DNA of 64,000 nt from Demequina iriomotensis (GCF_000971395.1 NZ_BBME01000009.1:310001-374000), one strand, 5' to 3'; counted from the first letter of the stretch, positions 16,370 to 25,435 are shown. Numbers and translations are program-made. The notes: generated by a model from the letters alone, not told the origin.

Positions 16370-16729
16370 TCAGGCCTTCGGCACCCGCAGGATCGAGGTC
16401 ATCCTCTTGCCGCGAGCGACCTCGTCGACCAGCTTGTCCATCCAGCGGATCTGCTGCATGAGCGGGTCCTCGATCTCCTCGACCCGCATGCCGCAGATGA
16501 CGCCCGTGATGAGGTCCGAGTTCGGGTTCATCGCCGGCGCCTGAGCGAAGAACTCCTCGAGCGTGCGGCCGTCCTCGAGCGTCGCCGCCAGCCCCGCCTC
16601 GTCGTAGCCGGTGAGCCACGTGAGCACCTCGTGGAGCTCGTCGGTGGTGTGGCCCTTGCGCTCGACCTTCTTGACGTACTCCGGGTAGATGCGGGAGAAG
16701 GGGAAGTCGAAGATGCGGTGACGTGCCAT
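16370..16729 (-). CDS. DUF2200 family protein
   Basis: This 119-residue protein begins MARHRIFDFPFSRIYPEYV, then KVERKGHTTDELHEVLTWLT, and continues to MNPNSDLITGVICGMRVEEI and IRWMDKLVDEVARGKRM. These match DUF2200, a small cytosolic family of unknown function found in many bacteria, at full length. It lies seven bases upstream of the VOC gene on the same strand and is probably cotranscribed with it and the hydrolase. No catalytic motif is apparent. Confidence 0.85.
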   Translation of the reverse strand: MARHRIFDFPFSRIYPEYVKKVERKGHTTDELHEVLTWLTGYDEAGLAATLEDGRTLEEFFAQAPAMNPNSDLITGVICGMRVEEIEDPLMQQIRWMDKLVDEVARGKRMTSILRVPKA

Positions 16730-16782
16730 GAGGCCCAGGCTAGTCCGCGCATCGTGCCGCGTCCCGAGCGGGACGGGCCGCG

Positions 16783-17829
16783 TCAGGTGGCGGTGTCCGC
16801 CTGGAGCGCCCCGACGTTGCGCTGGAACAGGATGATCCAGGTGAAGACCAGCACGCCCGCGACCAGCTCGACGGCCGTGAGCGAGTAGTAGCCCACGGCG
16901 AAGAACATCGCGAGGACCACGATCACCGCGACGAAGGCCCAGCCGACCGGGAGGAAGGCGCGCGAGATCCCGGGCACCCACGCGCGCAGACGGATGGTGA
17001 GGACGGCGAAGGCCACCGCCATGCCGCTCGCCACGGCGGTGTGGATCCAGAAGTGCGTGTCGACGTGGAACACGCCCACGAGGCCCAGGAAGACGCCGAC
17101 GGTCACGAGCGATGCCCGCACGCGCCGCACGCCGTGCTCCGACGCCGTCGGGACACGACGGGTGGCGACCCGGGCGAGCACGGTCACCAGGAAGCCCGCG
17201 ACCACGAGCGTGAGGTTGAAGGCCCGCGCCGAGACGTCGTGTGAGATCCCCAGCGTGCTGAGATTCTGCGTCCACCAGTCGGGGTCGGAGGCGGTGAGTG
17301 TGCTCGCGAGGATGCCCTCGACCAGGAACACCGCGAGGACCACCGCGAGCAGCTCGGGGTTCATGTGTGCGGCGGACAGGAAGGCCGCGTAGGCGGAGAC
17401 GGCGGCGGCCGCGCCGCTCAGCGCGAGGATCGGGAGCCAGTACACGGTCGCGCCGATGAACCCACCGGCGAGGATCACGGACACGAGCGTCCAGCTGAGC
17501 AGCGCGATGACGCCGTGCGCGACGGCGAGCGCCGCGATGTCCACCACGTCGAGGGCGCCGCGGATGCGGGCGCGGCCGCCCAGGTGAAGCGTGTAGCGCC
17601 CGGCCGCGAAGGCGAGCGCCGCCGTGACCGCCGAGGCGATCGCGGCGTACTGGCCCACCGAGCCGGGACCGGAGATCGGGGCCTCGTCGAGCCCGAACAC
17701 GGGCAGCGCGATGATCGCGACGATGCCGAAGGTCAGGGCGCCGAGCCCGGTGGCTGTGAGCTCGAGCGTGGTGTTGACGCGGTCGCGCAGGGGGAGCCGC
17801 GCGGAAACCTCTTGTCCTGCCTCGGTCAT
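16783..17829 (-). CDS. DUF998-like polytopic membrane protein
   Basis: This 348-residue membrane protein starts at ATG 17829 behind GGAGGGC. It has about nine hydrophobic segments, beginning with TGLGALTFGIVAIIALPVFG and ending with VELVAGVLVFTWIILF. The alternation of short polar loops, a WWTQNLSTLGISHD loop, and a FHVDTHFWIHTAVASGMAVA segment resembles DUF998 proteins (a family of unknown function). A conserved HxDTH-like loop may bind a ligand or metal. It is the last chromosomal gene before the attL site. Confidence 0.7.
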   Translation of the reverse strand: MTEAGQEVSARLPLRDRVNTTLELTATGLGALTFGIVAIIALPVFGLDEAPISGPGSVGQYAAIASAVTAALAFAAGRYTLHLGGRARIRGALDVVDIAALAVAHGVIALLSWTLVSVILAGGFIGATVYWLPILALSGAAAAVSAYAAFLSAAHMNPELLAVVLAVFLVEGILASTLTASDPDWWTQNLSTLGISHDVSARAFNLTLVVAGFLVTVLARVATRRVPTASEHGVRRVRASLVTVGVFLGLVGVFHVDTHFWIHTAVASGMAVAFAVLTIRLRAWVPGISRAFLPVGWAFVAVIVVLAMFFAVGYYSLTAVELVAGVLVFTWIILFQRNVGALQADTAT

Positions 17830-18030
17830 GAGCGCCCTCCGTCCGCCGTCGATTCGGAGCGTACCGGGCAGGACGGACACGCGGGTGGGAGGAGGAGGTG
17901 CGGGGTTGCGTCGTCGGCCGCCTCGCTTCGCGACCGCCGTCACGACGTGCTCGGGCTCGTGCCGAACTGGCGCGGCTGCCCTCGTCGACGTCTGTTGCAG
18001 CGGTAGTGCCGCCTCGCCTTCCCGGAGAAG

Positions 18031-18108
18031 CAGAAAGGGCCTGTTCCCCTGGGATTACCAGGAGGAACAGGCCCTCTTCTGTGGCGGTGACGGTGGGATT
18101 TGAACCCA
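18031..18108. repeat. attL: left end repeat of the integrated element
   Basis: This 78-base segment is repeated at 48736-48813 with only three mismatches, all in the loop of a hairpin. The last 53 bases (18056-18108) are identical. It contains the 3' part of a tRNA-Ser gene (CCA end, acceptor strand and T-arm, on the minus strand) and its terminator hairpin. After 18108 the sequence diverges into element DNA, so this is the displaced tRNA end left by site-specific integration. Confidence 0.93.
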
Positions 18109-18200
18109 TATCGCGTCGCGCGGGGGTTCGGCGCGATTCGCGACTTCGCCTCGTACATGAGGGGAGGTCGATCGGCGAGCATCGGTTGCCTCAGGTGGGC

Positions 18201-19319
18201 TCACGCAGCTTCTGTTGCTGTTTTGTTGCTGCTCGTGTGTGCCTTGCTCAGTGCCTCAGCGACGGCGTCGAGGTCGTCCTCGAACAGATCCGCGTAGCGA
18301 TCGAGCGTCATGAATGCGGACTGGTGGCCGAGCATACGCTGGACGGCTTTCACGTTCGCGCCTGAGCTGATGGCGAGGGAGGCGGCTGTATGGCGCAGAT
18401 CGTGCGGTGTTACGCGCGGGAACTCCGGATCGCTCGCCTGACACCGCGCGACGGCGCCGGCGAACCATCCGTGCTGGCTGTTTGACGGTCCCCGGTATTC
18501 CACGCCATCGGTGCTCCACACGAGCGCATCGCGGCCGCGTCCGGCGATCGCGGACCTGATGGCATCGTCGAGCACGGCCGGCCACACGACTGTCCGTCGT
18601 TCGTGCGTCTTCGGCGTCCCGACGCGAACCTTGCCGTTGACCCAAACGGCATTCTCCTCGACAGTTGCGCGCCGGCGAGTGAGATCGAGATGCTTCACGC
18701 GAAGCCCTGTGGCCTCGCCCCAACGGAGTCCCGTGAGGGCGAGAAAGCGGACGAAGTCCGGGTGCTTGGCGTGCTTCGCGAGGGCTTCGACCTGCTTGTG
18801 CGAGAGGTAGCCCCGGGCGCCCTGGGTGCGCCGCGGGAGCTTGATCTCGCGAGCGGGGTTCGTCGCGATGCGCCGATCTCGGACAGCGTTGTCGAGGATC
18901 GATGCCAGCAATCCATGCGCTCGGCGCACGGTGGTTGGACTCTTGCCTGCCGCGAGCTCAGCGACCCAAGCTCGCACTTCGCTGTGACGGATCGAGCCGA
19001 CGGCTCGGTTTCCCCACTTCGGGCGCACATGGATGCGCAGCGTGGACTCGTCGGAGTGCAGTGTCGACGGCTTCACCGTCGCGGCGTGTGCGGCGATCCA
19101 TTCGTTCGCGAGCATGTCGATGGTCGCCTTGGCGTCGGAGGGTGAGACGTAGGTACCGGCGGCCTTCGACACCGTGACAGTCGCCAGGAACTCCTCCGCT
19201 TCCCGTTTGCGTTGGAAGCCACTCTTGGATGTCTGGGTGTTATCGGGACGTCGGTAGATGGCCTTGTATCGCTTTGCGCCGGTGGCGAGTGAGTAGGCGT
19301 GAACGCTGCCCAATTGCAT
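18201..19319 (-). CDS. tyrosine-type site-specific integrase
   Basis: This 372-residue phage-type integrase has three parts: an N-terminal arm-binding part (residues 1-60, RYKAIYRRPDNTQTSKSGF), a core-binding SAM-like domain (VKPSTLHSDESTLRIHVRP), and a catalytic domain. Catalytic residues are Arg in LTGLRWGEA, the HDLRHTAA box (His-x-x-Arg), His in MLGHQSAFM, and Tyr in LDRYADLF. All are present, so it should be active. It sits 93 bases from attL with its 3' end towards the site. The last codons overlap a 22-base repeat that recurs near attR. It should catalyse insertion into and excision from the tRNA-Ser gene. Confidence 0.95.
   Translation of the reverse strand: MQLGSVHAYSLATGAKRYKAIYRRPDNTQTSKSGFQRKREAEEFLATVTVSKAAGTYVSPSDAKATIDMLANEWIAAHAATVKPSTLHSDESTLRIHVRPKWGNRAVGSIRHSEVRAWVAELAAGKSPTTVRRAHGLLASILDNAVRDRRIATNPAREIKLPRRTQGARGYLSHKQVEALAKHAKHPDFVRFLALTGLRWGEATGLRVKHLDLTRRRATVEENAVWVNGKVRVGTPKTHERRTVVWPAVLDDAIRSAIAGRGRDALVWSTDGVEYRGPSNSQHGWFAGAVARCQASDPEFPRVTPHDLRHTAASLAISSGANVKAVQRMLGHQSAFMTLDRYADLFEDDLDAVAEALSKAHTSSNKTATEAA
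18211..18232. repeat. candidate integrase arm-type site, left copy
   Basis: A 22-base sequence (TCTGTTGCTGTTTTGTTGCT then GC) lies in the last codons of the integrase gene. It is repeated exactly at 48695-48716, on the other side of the core in the circular form. It contains two TTGCTG units. The position on both sides of attP suggests integrase arm sites; this is inferred. Confidence 0.6.
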
Positions 19320-19588
19320 CCTCCGTGGGTAGAACGAGGTCGATGTAAATCGACAGTAGTGATCGTTTTCTCATCTCCGCCCCTTGGGTTCGGGGAGTAG
19401 CGGGCGCAGATGAGAATCCGCGTGCGACGCTGGTATCTCACAACTGAACGCCCCGAATATCACACTCAAGGGGAAGCGGCATGGACGCTGCGACGTGAAC
19501 GCTTCGCCTTCCGGTGAGCAGCGACAGGGTGGCCTGAGATGGCCCGTCGCCTCGGTTCTCGCAAGCCACTTCTTGCCGAGGAACCGCC

Positions 19589-19828
19589 ATGTCTGTTGCC
19601 ACTGCTGCCGCTCCCGTCAGCACCGACCTGCTCGACTCTCTCATCACGCCCGAGACGCTGTCTGCGAAGCTCGGCGTGAAAATCACGACGCTCGCCGAAT
19701 GGCGCGTGAAGGGGAAGGGGCCGGCGTACATCCGCGTTGGGCGCAGCCCGCGCTATCGGCCTGAGAGCATCGATGCCTGGCTGCTGGCGCAGGAGCACGC
19801 TGGGACGTATGAAGAGTTGAATCGCTGA
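19589..19828 (+). CDS. excisionase-like helix-turn-helix protein
   Basis: This 79-residue protein has a winged helix-turn-helix of the AlpA/Xis/MerR type: LITPETLSAKLGVKITTLAE, then WRVKGKGPAYIRVGRSPRYR and IDAWL. These small proteins bind near att sites to direct excision, or regulate the integrase. GAGGAA precedes ATG 19589. It is divergent from the integrase and about 270 bases away, the usual place for a directionality factor. Regulation of downstream cargo genes is an alternative. Confidence 0.8.
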   Translation: MSVATAAAPVSTDLLDSLITPETLSAKLGVKITTLAEWRVKGKGPAYIRVGRSPRYRPESIDAWLLAQEHAGTYEELNR

Positions 19829-19945
19829 CGATGTGGCCGTGTCCGTGGAGGCGCAAGGACCGTGGGGCTATCCCGACAGCCGGACGACTTGCGCACTCCC
19901 GCAACGCGTCGATCGTGCTCGACGCTCTGCTCGGCGCCGATTGAG

Positions 19946-19951
19946 TACACT
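19946..19951 (+). promoter_or_regulatory. -10 box for leaderless sce7726-like gene
   Basis: TACACT is followed by six bases and the GTG start at 19958. The same spacing recurs before other genes in the window, as expected for actinobacterial leaderless promoters. No clear -35 box is seen. Confidence 0.6.
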
Positions 19952-19957
19952 CGCCCG

Positions 19958-20830
19958 GTGTATGTAGAGCGTCGGGCGACAGATGCGGCGTTTGAGGTGA
20001 TCGCCTCATCGAGGGAGTACCGACGTCTGCTGTCGGGCGAGGGTAGCGAGGCCCTTGACGCTGCCTTGCGTGACATTGCCTCCGTGCTTGGTCTTGCAGG
20101 ACATTCGAAGCGAGTTGTCCTGTCGCGCGCGTGGAACGTGCGGTTGCGGACCAGGATGGACCACGCATCGATCCAGTCCTTGGTGTTTGGGAAGCGCGGC
20201 AATGCGATCGGAGTGAGCGCGGCTGACTTGGTCTCTGAACTGAGGACGGGGAACTCCCTCGCGGACTGGGCGTCGCTAGCGCCTGGAGCCGAAATGGCGA
20301 TTGAGATCAAGTCGCCCTACGACAACGTCAAGCGTTTGGGTTCGCAGTTGCGGGACTACCGTTCGATGTTTCCGAGCGTCACCGTCGTGGTTCACGAGAA
20401 GAACCTCAGGGCTGTTTCTGGTCTGACAGATGCGGATCGGGCGGGACTTGTTGTCGTGCGCGGCACCGGATCTCGAGCGCGCGTCGAGTTGGAGCGCTCG
20501 CCAAGCATGCACTACGGCGACATTCGTCTCCGACATCTACTTGCCGTCCTACGGATGCGTGAGCTCGCGGCTGTCGTGGAACGACTCTCAGCGCAAACGG
20601 TCGACGCCTCCCAGGTAAGTGCATTCCTAGACGCTGAGCGTTTGCTGGAGCCCTTCGATTTGGAGCTGGTGTGCTCGGAGGTGTTCAACCTCGTGCGGCG
20701 CCGCCGGCGACTACCGTACGCCTTGGCGAAGGCGAAGGTCCCCATAGGCATCCGCCCGGTGCTGATTGGGATCGATCCGCCGCCAGGAACGCTTGACTAC
20801 CTGGTAGATTGGCTTGCCGAGGGGGTCTAG
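19958..20830 (+). CDS. sce7726 family protein
   Basis: This protein of about 290 residues starts at GTG 19958, six bases after a TACACT box. Its central segment, MAIEIKSPYDNVKRLGSQLR and DYRSMFPSVTVVVHEKNL, matches the sce7726 family. The E-I-K core with a following RL..QL..Y pattern looks like a PD-(D/E)xK nuclease-type strand (Glu-x-Lys). An earlier Asp in SAADLVSEL could complete an active site. The family has no established function. It is followed after two bases by a sce7725-like gene, the pairing that gives both families their names. A role in defence is suggested only by location in a mobile element and by the nuclease-like core. Confidence 0.75.
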   Translation: MYVERRATDAAFEVIASSREYRRLLSGEGSEALDAALRDIASVLGLAGHSKRVVLSRAWNVRLRTRMDHASIQSLVFGKRGNAIGVSAADLVSELRTGNSLADWASLAPGAEMAIEIKSPYDNVKRLGSQLRDYRSMFPSVTVVVHEKNLRAVSGLTDADRAGLVVVRGTGSRARVELERSPSMHYGDIRLRHLLAVLRMRELAAVVERLSAQTVDASQVSAFLDAERLLEPFDLELVCSEVFNLVRRRRRLPYALAKAKVPIGIRPVLIGIDPPPGTLDYLVDWLAEGV

Positions 20831-20832
20831 GC

Positions 20833-21828
20833 GTGTACTTTCCGATCTTGCGGGGCAAGCGTTTCGAGTTGCTCGCCATGCGCGACCTTGCGGCTCAACT
20901 GGCAAACCACCACCAAGTGTTCCCCGTGGTCGAGCCGGTGCGCGAAGGGACCGTTGCGACTGATCTCCGGCGCGCGCTCGAGACTTGGTCGGATGCGAAC
21001 GGTGTTTCCGGAGTGGTTGTCAACCCAACCGTCGGCGATTTCTCTTCCCGCGGTCCGGCGTCGGACATCCTGACCGAACTGGTCCCATGGTCCGAAAGCC
21101 TTATGGCAGGGGTACGCCCTGAGCCGTACGCGATCGTTGCTGTTGGCTCCGACGTTGCGAGCGCTGCCAAAGTGATCGAGGAAGTAGTGGATGCGCTCGG
21201 CGAGTCGTATCCGGTCGGCATCTGGATCGCGCAGCGTGCCGATCAGGATGAGATCGCGAACTTGGTAGTAGAGACGAGGGCGTCGCTGCAGTTGGTAATG
21301 GGCGAGCACGCGCGAGTCGTAAGGCGAGCTGGCCGAGCCGCATCTCCACGCCCGTTGAGAGTCGCGGTGTCGGACCCATTTCCGGTGCGCGAGACCAACG
21401 CAGGGTACGAGAGCGGTGCTGAACAAGTGTTCACCGAAGAGCACCAGTACCTTCGCGACGAGAGCCTCGAAGGATTCGCGGATTTCGGGACAATCGGGAA
21501 TCGTTTTCGTGACGGGGGCGGCGCACCTCGCCACGTGGTGATCCACTGGACCTATCGTCGCGGATCGGATTCGAGCCCTGTCATGCTGAGGCACTTCAAG
21601 TCTTCCGACGAGAGCGCGGTGGCGCCTGTGCAGGTGAAGTATGCAGAAGCGGCGCGCGCGCTGTTGGCTTTCGCGGATGAGATGAACCTTCCTGAGACGC
21701 TGGGGCTGAACGGGATTCGCGAGTACGACAAGAGCGGTTCGTTCCCCGGGCTGGGAATGCTGAAGAAGTTGTCCATCATGAATCACCTCGCCGTCATGGA
21801 CGAAGCAGTTGGCGCTGAGAGCCTGTAG
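20833..21828 (+). CDS. sce7725 family protein
   Basis: This 331-residue protein starts at GTG 20833. It opens with YFPILRGKRFELLAMRDLAA, the hallmark start of sce7725-type (beta family) proteins, which resemble TIM-barrel proteins of unknown role. Further strands are VFPVVEPV, GVVVNPTVGDFSS, YAIVAVG, VGIWIAQR and LRVAVSDPFPVRETNAGYES. It is immediately downstream of the sce7726-like gene, and the next gene begins within its last 20 bases. The three genes are surely one operon. No catalytic motif is recognised. Confidence 0.75.
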   Translation: MYFPILRGKRFELLAMRDLAAQLANHHQVFPVVEPVREGTVATDLRRALETWSDANGVSGVVVNPTVGDFSSRGPASDILTELVPWSESLMAGVRPEPYAIVAVGSDVASAAKVIEEVVDALGESYPVGIWIAQRADQDEIANLVVETRASLQLVMGEHARVVRRAGRAASPRPLRVAVSDPFPVRETNAGYESGAEQVFTEEHQYLRDESLEGFADFGTIGNRFRDGGGAPRHVVIHWTYRRGSDSSPVMLRHFKSSDESAVAPVQVKYAEAARALLAFADEMNLPETLGLNGIREYDKSGSFPGLGMLKKLSIMNHLAVMDEAVGAESL

Positions 21829-22858
21829 CGCCTGCTTCGCGGACGGGGTGCGGGCTTCGCTCGCCGACGACGCGGCGCAACCTGAGCAATGCGTACTGTG
21901 CCGACAGCTTGAACTCACCTGGGATGTCGAGTCGTGGGCTGCCGCGATGCGACCCCTATTCGAGGCCTACGTCGAGGATGAAGACGATGGGGCTCCCCTC
22001 GCAGATGTGCTCGAAAGCCACTGGGATCTGTTCACGAGTCGCGCTCTTCACGGGCGCCGGGATTTCATTGGAGCGGTCGCGGGTCTGCTCTCCTCGACTG
22101 TGGGTGCAGAGACCTCCGTGCGCCTCAAAGTCGGTGACGGTGAGGCTGGGCGCATCTGGTCGGCGTTCGTAGATGAGATCTCAGGTGACCGCCGCTGGTT
22201 CTTCATCGAGTCCGACGCGACGCGGCTCATCCGCCTGCTTGACCTGTGCCTCGCTACGCGCGCAGAGGCTGCCCTGGACTCGATGCACGAGTTCGTCCGA
22301 GCCCGTGTGGGCAGCTTCGAAGATGAGGCTGGCTTGGGGGCGCCACCACCCGGCATGGCTGCTCCGGGCCGCGCCAATCCGCCTGGCGTGAGCATGTTCT
22401 ACTGTGCGACCGCGGAGAAGATCGCGGTCCACGAAGTGCGGCCCTCGAGGCAGGCAGTCGTATCGACCGCTCGGTTCCGCGCGGCGAGCTCGCTTCGGCT
22501 AGCGGACTTCACGCAGCAGGCGAACAGGAAGCCAAGCCCGTTCTTCTCCGATGAGAATGGCGATCTCGTGGATCCCTCAGAGATCTATGTGGCGAACGAA
22601 CTCGGCTCGATCGTAGGTGACGCCCTTTCCCGCCCGGTGCGTGAGTCCGACAACAAGACTGAGTACCTGGCGACTCAGTACGTCGCCGAGTATGTCCGCC
22701 ATTTCGGGCTGGATGGGATTCGCTACCGGTCATCCTTCGAGGACAGGAAGGCCGGTGTGGAGGGTGACAACCTAGTGGTGTTCACGCCGTCGGCAATGGC
22801 GATGGTGGCCCACAGTTCGACAAGACTCGAGATCAAGGGCGTCGCGGTTACCTACTAG
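21809..22858 (+). CDS. HEPN/RES-type protein (RES domain)
   Basis: This protein of about 349 residues starts at TTG 21809 inside the sce7725-like gene. The N-terminal part has CSAC and CVLC pairs, a likely zinc ribbon, and a helical HEPN/RES N-terminal-type region. The C-terminal part is a RES domain: GRANPPGVSMFYCATAEKIA with HEVRP, then LDGIRYRSSFEDRKAG and NLVVF. The Arg, Glu and Ser that name RES are all present. RES domains of toxin-antitoxin systems degrade NAD+ by phosphorolysis. Here the coupling to sce7725 and sce7726 suggests a three-gene effector module in which RES depletes NAD+ on activation. No small antitoxin is adjacent. Confidence 0.72.
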   Translation: MALRACSACFADGVRASLADDAAQPEQCVLCRQLELTWDVESWAAAMRPLFEAYVEDEDDGAPLADVLESHWDLFTSRALHGRRDFIGAVAGLLSSTVGAETSVRLKVGDGEAGRIWSAFVDEISGDRRWFFIESDATRLIRLLDLCLATRAEAALDSMHEFVRARVGSFEDEAGLGAPPPGMAAPGRANPPGVSMFYCATAEKIAVHEVRPSRQAVVSTARFRAASSLRLADFTQQANRKPSPFFSDENGDLVDPSEIYVANELGSIVGDALSRPVRESDNKTEYLATQYVAEYVRHFGLDGIRYRSSFEDRKAGVEGDNLVVFTPSAMAMVAHSSTRLEIKGVAVTY

Positions 22859-23162
22859 GCCGCAGAGCTTGAGCTCGGGTTCTCAGAGCTTGGTGCGGAC
22901 TGTCTCGGTGTGCCGTATTGCGAGGTGAGCGCGCACGTTCGTTGCCGCTACGCGCTAGGCAGTGGAAGTGTATGTGCGGGATAGACGCGGGGTCTCGCGT
23001 CTTGCGCAAGGTGCGCGAGGCGGAGAGTCGTGGTCGCGGGTCTGCGCCGAGTCCCTACCGCCAAGAGGGCAAGGTTGCCTTCATCGCGAGCAGCCGGTCG
23101 CGGCAAGGGGCTCTAGCAGGGGGCTTTGTGTTTGCGCACCGAGGAATCGCTCCGCGCGCCGA
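22859..23162. other. intergenic stretch without recognised gene
   Basis: About 300 bases separate the RES gene from the next gene. Open frames here are short, Arg-rich and lack family features. The only supported element is the -10-like box just before the next start. No clear terminator hairpin was found. Confidence 0.5.
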
Positions 23163-23168
23163 TACCAT
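23163..23168 (+). promoter_or_regulatory. -10 box for leaderless nuclease/PIN gene
   Basis: TACCAT lies six bases before ATG 23175. It is the same arrangement as at 19946. The short GAGG between box and start is too close to serve as a normal ribosome site. Confidence 0.55.
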
Positions 23169-23174
23169 CGAGGC

Positions 23175-25352
23175 ATGGCCAATCCTCGCCTCGAGTTCGC
23201 ACTGACGCAGCTGCAGTCGGAGCACTGGCGTTCGTTTGAGCGTCTGTGCTCCGAATTCCTGGTGACTGAGTTCCCGGACTTACGGACGACGGCCAGTGCG
23301 AGCGGTGACAAGGGGCGGGATGGTGAACTGTTCGAGGTAGGCGGTGACCCGACCACAGCGTTTCAGTACTCGGTTGCCGGCGACTGGAAGGCGAAGATTT
23401 CCGACACCCTCGCGAAGGTCACGAAGAACCTGCCGAAGGTCAGGCGGCTCGTGTTCTGCAGTTCCCAAGAGATCGGCGCGCAGGGTGACGTCGCGCGCGA
23501 CGCGGCTTGGAAGCTTGGCATTCAGCTCGATGTTCGCGACCGCAACTGGTTTGTTGAGCGGTCGGGGACTTCGCCCGAACGCGCAACCGCCAGCGAAGAA
23601 TTGGCAGGTCAGATCGCGGACCCGGTTCTGCAGGAGCGTCGCGTGATCGAGCGTGTTGCTTCGCCGCTCACGCCCGAAGAAGGGCGTGTGGCGATCCTCC
23701 AACTGGCGATGAATGCACAAGACCGTACGACCGAGCGCGGACTCACCAAGTCGTCGTTTGACTCGCTCGTGACCGCGGCTCTTGTTGACACCACATCGGA
23801 GAATGCAAAGAGCCGCGACGAGGTGCGATCGGTCGTCCGGGGGATCCTTCCGGGTGGTGCCGGTCACCAGATTGATGCGCTGGTGGATTCTGCGCTCAAG
23901 CGCCTGGCGCGCAAGCACGGTCCGATCAAGCACCGGACCCAGACCGACAGCTTCCACATGAGCTTCGAGGAATCGCAAGAGTGGCGTGCGCGCGCCGCGG
24001 AGTACCTCCTGGACCAAGACGAGGTTGAGGCAGACCTTGCTGCGGGAGCGTACGGTCTCGACCAACGACTCGATGCCGATATCAGCGAACTCAGGACCGA
24101 GGCCCGCAAGTTGCGCCAGGTCCTCGAGGGCCTTTTCATGAGGCGCGGCGAGATGTTCGCGCGTTCAGTTCAAGGTGCCGAGCAGGTTGACGCCTCACTT
24201 GGCGAGTTGGCTGACATGATCGCGCAGTTGGACCACGGCTTGGTGCTCCCGCCGGCTCAGGCGGCACAGGCGATCTCCAACGTGCTCGAAGCGCCGTCTG
24301 ACCGGACAAGGGCGCACCTGTTGCGCATCGTCGATTCCTACACATTGTTCGCTTTCCTCCAGCAGACTCCGGACGTTCAGAAGACCCTCTCGCGTGTCTT
24401 CGCTGGAGGTGAGATCTGGCTCGACACGAGTGCCGTGCTCCCCTTGCTCGGCGAGACGCTTGTTGCAGACGTCGGGCGCCGTGGCCTGACAAACCTGCTC
24501 GCCGCGGCCCGTGGATCGGGTATCCGACTCTTTGTCACAGGTGGAGTGCTCGAGGAGGTCGTTGCTCACCTAGATATCTCGCTCCTCTATCCGCGGCGGA
24601 CCGATCCGTGGCGCGGCCGGATCCCCTTCATCTACACCGCATACATGATGTCGGGCCGTGCTGAGGAAGCGCTGGGTGGCTGGGTTGAGGAATTCAAGGG
24701 TTCCGAGGAGCCGGTCCGCGACGTCGAGGACTACCTTGAGCATTACTTCGGCATCCTTCGACAGGATCTGTCTGAACTTGCGGATGGGGCCGACGTGAGG
24801 TTGCGTGGTGCTGTTCAGGAGCTATGGGGAGAGCGGCATCGGCAACGCCGAGAACGCCATGGGCAGGATTCAGCCAATACTCACCGTTTGATTGCGCACG
24901 ATGTCGAGAATGTCGTCGGAGTGATTGAGCATCGACGGAGTCACTCGGATTCGGCACTTGGCTACACGGCGTGGTGGCTGACGCTCGATGGCACGGCTTT
25001 TGCGTTGCAGGCATGGCTCAAGGATCGGCTTGGCAAGGACGCGCCTGCTAGCCCGGTCCTGAGCCCGGACTACCTGTCGCAGGTCCTTCGCTTGGGCCCG
25101 CTTCGCCGGCGTCAACTTGGTGATGGGTCTGAGGTGTTGCCGCTCACTCTGAGTTTGCGCGTCTTGGAGAACGTGCCCGACGAACTCATTGACGTTGCTC
25201 GAAGCGCCCGGGAGGAGTTCAAGGACTTTGACGAACTTCGAATACGTCGGGAGGTTCGAGACGCGTTGAACCGCGCGCGCCGGTCGGGTAGCGGCGAGAG
25301 GGACTATGCGGCGTCTCTTGAGGCTGAAATCCTTCAGGCGATCGCTGAATGA
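23175..25352 (+). CDS. restriction endonuclease-like / PIN-like fusion protein
   Basis: This large protein of 725 residues starts at ATG 23175. Residues 1-130 look like a PD-(D/E)xK endonuclease of the Mrr type: HWRSFERLCSEFL, ASGDKGRDGELFE and TTAFQYSVAGDWKAK place Asp, Glu and a Gln-containing strand in the usual order. Helical and coiled-coil-like segments fill the middle. From about residue 415 a PIN-like fold appears: GGEIWLDTSAVLPLLGE (acidic strand 1), FVTGGVLEEVVAHL, then later Asp/Glu-rich helices. Such two-nuclease fusions are typical of mobile-element defence or self-destruct proteins. No partner gene is adjacent. I know of no named system with exactly this layout. Confidence 0.65.
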   Translation: MANPRLEFALTQLQSEHWRSFERLCSEFLVTEFPDLRTTASASGDKGRDGELFEVGGDPTTAFQYSVAGDWKAKISDTLAKVTKNLPKVRRLVFCSSQEIGAQGDVARDAAWKLGIQLDVRDRNWFVERSGTSPERATASEELAGQIADPVLQERRVIERVASPLTPEEGRVAILQLAMNAQDRTTERGLTKSSFDSLVTAALVDTTSENAKSRDEVRSVVRGILPGGAGHQIDALVDSALKRLARKHGPIKHRTQTDSFHMSFEESQEWRARAAEYLLDQDEVEADLAAGAYGLDQRLDADISELRTEARKLRQVLEGLFMRRGEMFARSVQGAEQVDASLGELADMIAQLDHGLVLPPAQAAQAISNVLEAPSDRTRAHLLRIVDSYTLFAFLQQTPDVQKTLSRVFAGGEIWLDTSAVLPLLGETLVADVGRRGLTNLLAAARGSGIRLFVTGGVLEEVVAHLDISLLYPRRTDPWRGRIPFIYTAYMMSGRAEEALGGWVEEFKGSEEPVRDVEDYLEHYFGILRQDLSELADGADVRLRGAVQELWGERHRQRRERHGQDSANTHRLIAHDVENVVGVIEHRRSHSDSALGYTAWWLTLDGTAFALQAWLKDRLGKDAPASPVLSPDYLSQVLRLGPLRRRQLGDGSEVLPLTLSLRVLENVPDELIDVARSAREEFKDFDELRIRREVRDALNRARRSGSGERDYAASLEAEILQAIAE

Positions 25353-25435
25353 ACATGCGCATCGCCGAGAAGTAGCATCAACCTTCTGAGGCGTGCCACG
25401 TGCGCTCTCGACCGCATATGTGTCGCGAAACGTAT

